The notes under the pieces: generated by a model
What the model saw: the letters and a program-made list of their open reading frames with translations, nothing else
Told to the model about the DNA's origin: nothing
The model's database searches: none
Translations under genes and position numbers: made by a program
Source of the DNA: Candidatus Woesearchaeota archaeon CG10_big_fil_rev_8_21_14_0_10_45_16
Lineage (GTDB): Archaea > Nanobdellota > Nanobdellia > Woesearchaeales > GW2011-AR9
Direction of reading: 5' to 3'
Assembly (NCBI GenBank): GCA_002762785.1
Contig: PCXY01000005.1
Coordinates: 252,796-316,795, forward strand
Length of the DNA: 64,000 nt
Shown: in pieces, positions 57,987-64,000 of the stretch
How positions within the stretch are numbered: position 1 is the first letter of the stretch
Layout: each line of letters opens with the position of its first letter

Positions 57987-59474
57987 CTATAACAAACTCT
58001 TCCCAGTCATCTCTTTCGGCTTCTTCAATCCCAGAACCTTCAAGATCGTAGGAGCCACATCCGCCAAACTGCCCGGCCGCATCTTCCCTGCCCGGCCGAC
58101 GACGACAAACGGCACCTTGCTAGTGGTATGGCAGGTTTCAGAGCCGCTGGACATCTGTTCACAGTTGCCATGGTCGGCAGTCATGAAGATTACACCAAGA
58201 AACTCTTTCACGATCCTGCCTAAAGCATGATCGATGGCTTCCACGGCCTTGACGGCTGCTTTGACGTTTCCAGTGTGGCCGACCATGTCACCATTAGAGA
58301 AATTGACGACAAAGAAATCAAATGCGTCTTTATTCTTGAGAAGTACAGAGGTGATCTCTTTCACTTTCATCTCCGGCGTCTTGTCATAATGCGCCACTTT
58401 CCGGCTGGGGATATGAATCCGCTTCTCATGGGGGAAAACGCATTCGCACAGCCCATTAAAAAAATAAGTGACGTGAGCCCATTTTTCGGTCTCTGCCAGC
58501 CTTAATTGGGACATCCCTGCGGAAGAGATAACTTCACCCAGTGTCTTCTCGGGAACAAGCGGCGGAAAAGCTGCCGGCACCGGCATCAGACTATCATACT
58601 GTGTAAGGGTCACGAATTTCAACCCGATGATCTTCTTCCTCTTGAACTCGTTGAACTTTCCCCAGACAAAAGCACGAGTTAATTCACGAGCCCGATCCGA
58701 GCGGAAATTGAAAAATATGACAGAGTCGTCGGCATCGACCACACATTTGTTGGTAAGGATAGTCGGTTTGAAGAATTCGTCAGTCTCGCCATGAGCATAC
58801 GCTTCGGCCAGAGCTTTCAAAGGATCTTTTTTCTTACGTCCGATACAGTTGACCATGCAGTCATAGGCTTTGTGCTCGCGTTTCCAACGGTTGTCACGAT
58901 CCATAGCGTAGAAGCGGCCGATCATCGTCGCTAATGTGCCAACACCAAGCTCAGACATCTTGCGTTGGAGTCTCATTACATATTTAGCTGCGGCTTTGGG
59001 CGGCGTGTCCCTCCCGTCAAGAAAAGCATGGACGTAGACTTCTTTCACGCCTCTCTTTTTGGCCATCTCTAACAGGGCAAACAGATGATCGATATGGGAA
59101 TGGACACCGGAATCGCTCAACAACCCCATCAGATGCAACTTCTGTTTTTTATCTTTGGCATGGTTGACGGCTTCCAGCAGAACCTTGTTCTTATAAAAAG
59201 AGCCGTCTTTGATCGATCTGTTTATCCGCAGCAGGTCAGTGTCGATAACTCGGCCTGCGCCTAAGGTAAGGTGGCCTACCTCAGAATTGCCCATCACTCC
59301 GGCAGGAAGGCCAACAGATCTGCCGGAAGCTTCTAAGACGGTATGAGAATATTTTTTCAGCAATGAATTGTAGACCGGCGTCTTGGCCAGCTTGATGGCA
59401 TTGCCTTTCGCAGCCGGATTGATACCCCAGCCGTCCAGGATAAGAAGCAGTGCTTTCTGTCTTTCTGCCATCAT
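57987..59474 (-). CDS. gpmI: Cofactor-independent phosphoglycerate mutase
   Basis: 495-aa Mn-dependent alkaline-phosphatase-fold enzyme interconverting 3- and 2-phosphoglycerate. Phosphoserine loop MGNSEVGH; metal-site motifs ILDGWGIN, DGRDTPPKA and MTADHGNCEQM; GDMVGHTGN near the end. Bacterial-type iPGM (not the shorter archaeal ApgM). Overlaps ppsA by 4 nt. Confidence 0.95.
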   Translation of the reverse strand: MMAERQKALLLILDGWGINPAAKGNAIKLAKTPVYNSLLKKYSHTVLEASGRSVGLPAGVMGNSEVGHLTLGAGRVIDTDLLRINRSIKDGSFYKNKVLLEAVNHAKDKKQKLHLMGLLSDSGVHSHIDHLFALLEMAKKRGVKEVYVHAFLDGRDTPPKAAAKYVMRLQRKMSELGVGTLATMIGRFYAMDRDNRWKREHKAYDCMVNCIGRKKKDPLKALAEAYAHGETDEFFKPTILTNKCVVDADDSVIFFNFRSDRARELTRAFVWGKFNEFKRKKIIGLKFVTLTQYDSLMPVPAAFPPLVPEKTLGEVISSAGMSQLRLAETEKWAHVTYFFNGLCECVFPHEKRIHIPSRKVAHYDKTPEMKVKEITSVLLKNKDAFDFFVVNFSNGDMVGHTGNVKAAVKAVEAIDHALGRIVKEFLGVIFMTADHGNCEQMSSGSETCHTTSKVPFVVVGRAGKMRPGSLADVAPTILKVLGLKKPKEMTGKSLL

Positions 59475-61732
59475 CGCTTTTTCTCAGCCTTGGCCACTAC
59501 CTGCCTGATCTCGTCGACAGCATCGACATTGGCTGAGATGGAATCGACGCCTTGCTGCACCAGGAAGCGGGCCATCTCTGGACGGCTGCCAGCCTGGCCG
59601 CAGATGGAAGTGGTAACATTATATTTCCGGCAGACGCTGATGACCTTGGCGATCTCTCCCAATACAGCAGGATGCATCTCGTCAAAAAGGGGAGCGATGC
59701 GGCTATTGTTCCTATCGATACCGAGCGTAAGCTGAGTTAAGTCATTGGTGCCAAAGGAGACAAAACTGATGCCTTCTTTACAAAGATCCTCGATGATCCA
59801 GCAAGAGGCTGGTGTTTCGACCATGATGCCAAACTCGATATCTTTCAACGGCTTCAGGCCTAGCTCTTCCATGATCTTCTTGGCTTTCTGAACTTCCTCG
59901 ACACGGATGATGAACGGCAGCATCACTCCGACATTCGTCAAGCCCTCATCATGCAGTTCTTTCATGGCCTGAAACTCGGCTTTAAGTATCTCCGGTTCGT
60001 CCAACAGCCGGCGGATAGCGTGCCAGCCGATCATCGGGTCAGTCTCATGCGGTTCTTTGTCGCCGCCTTTAAGGTTGCGGTACTCGTCTGACCTCATGTC
60101 AGAACAGCGCACCCAGACCGGTTTAGGGAAGAACGCTTTGGCGATCTTGCCGATGCCTTCTTTCAGTAAAGCGATGTATTCATGAGCCTTGTCCTGGCGG
60201 ATATATTCAGCAGGATGGATGCCGCCGTTGGCGATGATGATCTCCAGCCGTACCAATCCGACGCCATCGGCTCCGGTGGAAGCAGCACGCTCGGCGAAGT
60301 CCGGCAGGTCCATGATGACCTTAACTTCTGTCTGCGTCTCAACTTTCTCGGCTTTTTCTTTTTTCTCTTCTTGAAAAGCGACCTTGCCTTCGTAGACAAT
60401 GCCTTTGGTCGCATAGACTGTGATGACCTGGCCGTCTTTGAGAACTTTGGTAGCGTGTTCAGTGCCGACGATACAGGGCGTACCCATCTCCCGGCTGACG
60501 ATGGCCGCGTGGGCAGTCATCCCGCCCTCATCGGTAACGATAGCGGCGGCTCTTTGCATCGCCGGAACATAATCCGGAGTGGTCATAGTGGCGACTAAGA
60601 TGTCGCCTTTCTGGACTTTAGAAAGATCGTCCATCGACAGGACTATCCTGACCGGACCGCTGATGATGCCGCGGCAGGCAGTCTCGCCCCTGAGCACTAT
60701 TTTGGCGTCAGTCTCCTGCAGTTCTTTTTCTTTCTCGTGATTCTTGTTGAAAGTGGTGACGGCCCTGGTCTGGACGATATAGATCCGGCCTTTTTCGACA
60801 GCCCATTCGATGTCCTGCGGACGGCCGTAGTGCTCCTCAATCTTCTTGCCTAACCTGGCCAGCTCTTTGATGTCGCTGTCCGGAACCACTTGGCGTTCCT
60901 GCATTTCTCGAGGGATATCCTGCTCTTCATTCCTGCCTGCCTCATTACGGAACAAGCCCCGCTCTTTCTTCTTGATCTCAACATGGATGATGTCTTTGGT
61001 CTTCTTGTCTACTATGTAAAGGTCGGGACTTATCTGGCCGCCGACGATCATCTCTCCCAAACCGTAGATCGCTTCTATCACTGTCTGGCTGTCATCGTTG
61101 GTAGCTGGATTGACAGTAAACATGATGCCGGACTGATCAGAATTGACCATCCTCTGGATGATAGCCGAGATGAGAACTTTAGAATGGTCAAACTGGTTCT
61201 TGGTGCGGTAATAGATGGCTCTAGCGGTGAACAAGGAAGCCCAGCAGTCCCTGACCGCTTTGATCACATTATCTTTTCCTTTGATATTAAGGAAGGTGGC
61301 CTGCTGCCCGGCAAACGAAGCCGACGGCAGGTCTTCAGCCGTGGCGGAACTTCTGACTGCCACGAACACTTCCTGGCCCCCTAGAAGATTGGCAGCTGTC
61401 TTCTTGTCAGCGCTTAACAGTTCATAGTTGTCCTTGATCTCGTCTGCAATATCCTCGGGGATAGTAGTAGAAGTGATCAGTTTCTGGATAGCTGCGGCAG
61501 ATTGCTGCAGCCGGCTGGTGTCTTCCATATCTAGATCTTTCAGATAGGATTGGATCTTGTCTTTGATACCGGTAACTTCGATAAATTCCTTATACGTCTG
61601 AGCTGTGACGGCAAAGCCTTCCGGTACCGGCAGCCCCAAGTTAAACATCTCACCCAGGTTGCTGCCTTTACCTCCTGCTACCGCGATAGAATCTTTGTTC
61701 AGGTCCTTAAACCATTTGACGTACATCGACAC
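59471..61732 (-). CDS. ppsA: Phosphoenolpyruvate synthase
   Basis: 753-aa enzyme converting pyruvate and ATP to PEP, AMP and Pi. ATP-grasp-like domain (residues about 10-330) with VAVRSSATAEDLPSASFAGQ; swivelling domain with His408 in GGMTAHAAIVSRE; C-terminal PEP barrel with FVSFGTNDLTQLTLG and the catalytic Cys in SICGQAGSRPEM. Start may be at M3. With gpmI it gives a two-step gluconeogenic operon. Confidence 0.96.
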   Translation of the reverse strand: MSMYVKWFKDLNKDSIAVAGGKGSNLGEMFNLGLPVPEGFAVTAQTYKEFIEVTGIKDKIQSYLKDLDMEDTSRLQQSAAAIQKLITSTTIPEDIADEIKDNYELLSADKKTAANLLGGQEVFVAVRSSATAEDLPSASFAGQQATFLNIKGKDNVIKAVRDCWASLFTARAIYYRTKNQFDHSKVLISAIIQRMVNSDQSGIMFTVNPATNDDSQTVIEAIYGLGEMIVGGQISPDLYIVDKKTKDIIHVEIKKKERGLFRNEAGRNEEQDIPREMQERQVVPDSDIKELARLGKKIEEHYGRPQDIEWAVEKGRIYIVQTRAVTTFNKNHEKEKELQETDAKIVLRGETACRGIISGPVRIVLSMDDLSKVQKGDILVATMTTPDYVPAMQRAAAIVTDEGGMTAHAAIVSREMGTPCIVGTEHATKVLKDGQVITVYATKGIVYEGKVAFQEEKKEKAEKVETQTEVKVIMDLPDFAERAASTGADGVGLVRLEIIIANGGIHPAEYIRQDKAHEYIALLKEGIGKIAKAFFPKPVWVRCSDMRSDEYRNLKGGDKEPHETDPMIGWHAIRRLLDEPEILKAEFQAMKELHDEGLTNVGVMLPFIIRVEEVQKAKKIMEELGLKPLKDIEFGIMVETPASCWIIEDLCKEGISFVSFGTNDLTQLTLGIDRNNSRIAPLFDEMHPAVLGEIAKVISVCRKYNVTTSICGQAGSRPEMARFLVQQGVDSISANVDAVDEIRQVVAKAEKKR

Positions 61733-61802
61733 ACCTCTTTACAAAGAAATTGAAAGAGAATCTCGTATTTAAAGGTTGTTATGAAGAACAGGGAATACCT
61801 GC

Positions 61803-62135
61803 CTACTCGTCTTCGCCGAAATCTTCTGTGTCTTCGTACTGCGTCTGTTCCTGTTCAGGCATCTTGTGGATGTCTGCTTCGGTCATCGTCGCATACTTGG
61901 AAGAACGCTGCGGCTGGCCGCCGGCTGGCTTGTCAAGTTTTTGGACCACTTCAGCAAAACCGACCTTTTCGAGAACTTTCGTAACTTTGATACGGACAAA
62001 ATCGCCCTTGCTTACGCCTGGGACAAACAGGACGAAGCCTTTGACCCTGGCGATACCGTCCCCTTTTTCTCCAACGGAGTTGATCCAAACATCGTAATTT
62101 TCGCCTGCGTTTACCGGCGCGCTTCTTTCATTCAT
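61803..62135 (-). CDS. TRAM-domain protein
   Basis: 110 aa. A TRAM domain (residues about 10-65: YDVWINSVGEKGDGIARVKG, then GFVLFVPGVSKGDFVRIKV) binds RNA. TRAM-only proteins in archaea act as cold-shock-like RNA chaperones. The C-terminal half is Gln/Glu/Asp-rich. An AGGAGG Shine-Dalgarno precedes the ATG, and a CTTTAAATAATACG TATA-like element lies near 62228-62240. Confidence 0.9.
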   Translation of the reverse strand: MNERSAPVNAGENYDVWINSVGEKGDGIARVKGFVLFVPGVSKGDFVRIKVTKVLEKVGFAEVVQKLDKPAGGQPQRSSKYATMTEADIHKMPEQEQTQYEDTEDFGEDE

Positions 62136-62244
62136 GTATGTAGCCTCCTGACAGTTTTAGATTTATATTCGACAGAATTAGATGACATTTGTTTTAGTAT
62201 CCATATAATGCAGTCTGGGGGGTCTGCGTATTATTTAAAGCTTT

Positions 62245-62277
62245 TGGAAGAAAAGAAGAAGAAGAAAAAAAGAAAAA
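62245..62277 (-). terminator. Poly-U terminator after radA
   Basis: On the minus strand the sequence right after the radA stop is almost pure T/C with runs of five and seven T. This is a typical archaeal U-rich terminator. It lies just upstream of the TRAM gene promoter. Confidence 0.6.
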
Positions 62278-63216
62278 CTAATTGACATCTTCCAGCTTGC
62301 TTTCCGTGACCATGAAATTGGTCTCAGCGTCAGGCAGGTTCGGTGCGTCGATCAGCTTGGCCACCCTCGATCCTTTCTTGCCTTTTCGCAGGTAGATCCT
62401 GAACGTGGAAGCGTGGCCGACAACATGACCACCGATGGCAGTGGTCGGATCGCCGAAGAACTGGTCCGGCTTGGCCATGACCTGGTTAGTAACGTAGACG
62501 CAGACGTTGTGGCTGTTAGCTAATTTCGACAAGATATGCATATGCCGATTGAGCTTCTGCTGTCGCTCTGCCAAGGTGCCGCGGCCGATAAACTCGGCAC
62601 GGAAGTGCGATGTCAGTGAATCGACAACGACCAGCCTAACGTTCTTGCCCTGCTCAGTTATCAGTCCGTCAACTTTCTCTGCCAGGAGCATCTGGTGATC
62701 TGAATTATACGCTTTAGCGACCATGATCCTTTGTAAAGCTTCTTCCGGATCAAGGTCGATGCCGGCGGCCAGCTGCTTGATCCTTTCGGGACGGAAAGTG
62801 TTCTCAGTATCGATGTAGACGGCAACCGCATCGGGGTCTGTCTTTAAAGTCTGCACTGCCAGGATGTGGCCGATCTGGGTCTTGCCGCAGCCGAACTCGC
62901 CAAAACATTCTGTTATCGCACCAGTTTCGAAACCGCCTTCCATCATCTCATCAAAGCCTTTACAACCAAGAGAGATCTTCATCACTTTCTGCCGCCGTTC
63001 CATGACGTCAGCGCCCGTCTCGAAGCCCATCTTCATGCTGTCTCTGGCCGCATTGATCATCTTCCTAGCCACTGCTTCGGAAACTCCCGCGGTCTCGCAG
63101 AGTTCGCCCAACGTCGCCACGGCGATAGACATCATGTCATGATATCCCGCTGATTCTAATTTTTCGGCAGTCGCTGCACCTACGCCCGGTAGATCCTGAA
63201 TCGTTATCTTTTCCAT
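62278..63216 (-). CDS. radA: DNA repair and recombination protein RadA
   Basis: 312-aa RecA/Rad51-type strand-exchange protein. N-terminal helix-hairpin-helix domain (LPGVGAATAEKLESAGYHD), Walker A GEFGCGKTQ, Walker B LVVVDSLT and the L2 region. No intein. Start at 63216 is favoured by a GGAG just upstream; ATG 63234 adds six residues. Confidence 0.95.
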   Translation of the reverse strand: MEKITIQDLPGVGAATAEKLESAGYHDMMSIAVATLGELCETAGVSEAVARKMINAARDSMKMGFETGADVMERRQKVMKISLGCKGFDEMMEGGFETGAITECFGEFGCGKTQIGHILAVQTLKTDPDAVAVYIDTENTFRPERIKQLAAGIDLDPEEALQRIMVAKAYNSDHQMLLAEKVDGLITEQGKNVRLVVVDSLTSHFRAEFIGRGTLAERQQKLNRHMHILSKLANSHNVCVYVTNQVMAKPDQFFGDPTTAIGGHVVGHASTFRIYLRKGKKGSRVAKLIDAPNLPDAETNFMVTESKLEDVN

Positions 63217-63254
63217 TTTTAGCTCCGTTTCCATTTTGTATAATACCTCGTTTT

Positions 63255-63548
63255 TTAATAATTGTTATGCTGCAACACCAAGTGTTCATAGGCCTTTTGA
63301 AGCAATAAAGCTGCCTTCGGCAGGTCGTTGATGCGCAGGGAACCGGTGGTGTGCCATTTTCCCTCGCCGTCAGTATAGTTTCTCTCTAAAGAGATGGTGC
63401 TATACTCTGCTTCCTCGCCTTTGGCGTTCTGGCCTTTGTTACGCCAGATGGTGGTAGAAATCGCGCCGGCCCTGAATTTCTTCGCCGGCTGGTTCTGTGG
63501 TTCTTCTTTTGCTGGTACTTCTTTTACCAATACTTTTTGTGTTTTCAT
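63255..63548 (-). CDS. Small protein upstream of radA, function unknown
   Basis: 97 aa. A charged N-terminus precedes FRAGAISTTIWRNKG and YSTISLERNYTDGEGKWH, then RINDLPKAALLLQKAYEHLVL. It reads like a compact conserved domain, likely OB- or beta-rich with a final helix. A GAGGTAAC element precedes the ATG. It is on the same strand as radA with a 38-nt gap, and might act in recombination, as inference. Confidence 0.7.
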   Translation of the reverse strand: MKTQKVLVKEVPAKEEPQNQPAKKFRAGAISTTIWRNKGQNAKGEEAEYSTISLERNYTDGEGKWHTTGSLRINDLPKAALLLQKAYEHLVLQHNNY

Positions 63549-63675
63549 TTTTGTTACCTCTTGCTTTCGCGTCTTATTTCAAACACCATCTGATTGCAGA
63601 TGATGCGAGGCGCAGCTGTTGTCAGTTGCAGAAATGTTTCTGGCCAGGTAGTTTATAAACTTCAGCTGGACTTGA

Positions 63676-63751
63676 CCAGTGCGTCCAGTGGCTTCCTTCA
63701 CCGGCTGAAATGCAGAAATTTTGAGGTTTCAGATCCTCTAGCACTGGACAC
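63676..63751 (+). other. Possible structured RNA with self-complementary ends
   Basis: CCAGTGC (63676-63682) pairs perfectly with GCACTGG (63741-63747), or alternatively GTCCAGTG (63683-63690) with CACTGGAC (63742-63749). Inside, CTGAAA and TTTCAG can pair. ACA directly follows the outer stem. A TATA-like GTTTATAAAC is centred about 25 nt before the 5' end. A tRNA-like or H/ACA-like RNA is possible, but tRNA arms do not form properly and the 5' side of any pocket is too long. Confidence 0.3.
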
Positions 63752-63904
63752 TGTGATGTGGGGAGTGGGCCACCATAATTTTAATAAAAGTGTTCTAGGG
63801 AAGTGGTTCTATGAAGGTGGAAGAATGGAAAAGAAAGCAACATTATTGAGAATAGTAGCATTGATCGGAATCTATTCAAAATTTTTAAACAATTAACCTC
63901 ACCA
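63752..63904. other. Gap with no supported gene
   Basis: About 150 bp between the structured element and the partial CDS. An open plus-strand frame crosses it (63594-63896), but its composition is not protein-like at the front. I see no promoter that fits its start. Confidence 0.4.
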
Positions 63905-64000
63905 TCACCGCAGATAGATCTCGCCGAAGTATAACTGCCGTGGCTCCGGCCTCTGAGGGGGCTGCTCGTAAACATACGCTACGTTCGTTATACCGATTTT
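63905..64000 (-). CDS. Partial CDS, C-terminal end of an unknown protein
   Basis: The last 31 codons and TGA stop of a minus-strand gene that continues beyond the window. The visible part has NVAYVYEQPPQRPEPRQLYF and ends GEIYLR. Its codon pattern looks coding. Too short to assign a family. Confidence 0.6.
   Translation of the reverse strand, partial: KIGITNVAYVYEQPPQRPEPRQLYFGEIYLR

Noticed and set aside
63676-63747. tRNA gene
   Set aside because: The 7-bp acceptor-like stem fits, but no standard D arm, anticodon arm or TTCRA loop can be formed.
63594-63896. 100-codon plus-strand frame
   Set aside because: Composition is not typical of the neighbouring genes, the start lies upstream of the only TATA box, and it crosses a self-complementary region.
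1-64000. CRISPR array, insertion sequence or prophage
   Set aside because: No regularly spaced repeats, transposase-like frames or phage structural genes were seen.

Overview
The window is archaeal chromosome. It carries archaeal or eukaryote-type informational genes (eL19, eL32, eS4, eL40, aIF1, aIF5A, aRF1, RfcS, RadA, histone, NAC, Sec61beta, fibrillarin and Nop5, RNase P subunits Rnp1 and Rnp4) and TATA boxes centred about 24-27 nt before start codons, which implies mostly leaderless mRNAs. Several proteins are short for their families (Nop5 287 aa, aRF1 366 aa, RfcS 318 aa). Genes are densely packed with many 4-nt ATGA overlaps, and folate-type C1 enzymes are present. Together these suggest a DPANN-type lineage (Woesearchaeota/Pacearchaeota-like), but the placement is an inference.

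Layout. 1-14.8 kb (minus): a complete archaeal S10-spc ribosomal superoperon, uL3-uL4-uL23-uL2-uS19-uL22-uS3-uL29-aIF1-Rnp1-uS17-uL14-uL24-eS4-uL5-uS14-uS8-uL6-eL32-eL19-uL18-uS5-uL30-uL15-SecY. Its one clear promoter is near 14.83 kb, followed by a leader of about 165 nt with hairpins. 14.9-19.2 kb: an AbiGi/DUF2971-like gene, a PrxQ-type peroxiredoxin with a small zinc protein, and a Nop5-MazG-CYTH-fibrillarin operon. 19.3-25.9 kb: ferredoxin, two tandem lipoproteins, RfcS, a MscS channel, a CPA2 antiporter and a PRC-barrel protein with a coupled 31-codon ORF. 25.9-30.7 kb: TraB-like protein, RNase P RNA (rnpB), Sec61beta, NAC with two related helical proteins, a CADD-like diiron protein (probable pABA synthase) and a MinD ATPase with a membrane partner. 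31-33.4 kb (minus): SecF-SecD. 33.5-41.7 kb: PyrG, Nudix, GNAT, an ABC-2 exporter, a Fap7-like kinase and an unknown 304-aa protein. 40.6-44.1 kb: aRF1 coupled by ATGA overlaps to an 84-aa unknown, a PEP-utiliser swivel protein and a SprT-like protease. 44.1-46.2 kb: histone, aIF5A, an eL40 without cysteines and a site-2 protease. 46.2-50.2 kb: folate genes FolC, ThyA, DHFR and GlyA. 50.2-57.9 kb: TrxB, a Nudix-like protein, PepA, a flavin reductase, MGMT overlapping a PadR-like regulator, VapBC followed directly by RNase P subunit Rnp4, and a PHP phosphoesterase. 58-64 kb (minus): PpsA-GpmI, a TRAM protein, RadA with a small partner, and the 3' end of one more gene.

How the genes fit together. 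The window encodes the translocon almost entirely (SecY, Sec61beta, SecD, SecF), RNase P RNA plus two protein subunits, and a coherent folate set (possible pABA synthesis by the CADD-like protein, polyglutamylation, dTMP synthesis, DHF reduction, serine/glycine C1 transfer). It also holds the lower gluconeogenic steps PpsA and GpmI.

Points most worth a second look are the release-factor operon, the insertion of MazG and CYTH between the box C/D partners, the VapBC-Rnp4 arrangement, the cysteine-free eL40, the CADD-like protein in a folate-using archaeon, the hairpin leader of the ribosomal operon, and the duplicated secY 3' end. I saw no CRISPR array, insertion sequence, rRNA or convincing tRNA.
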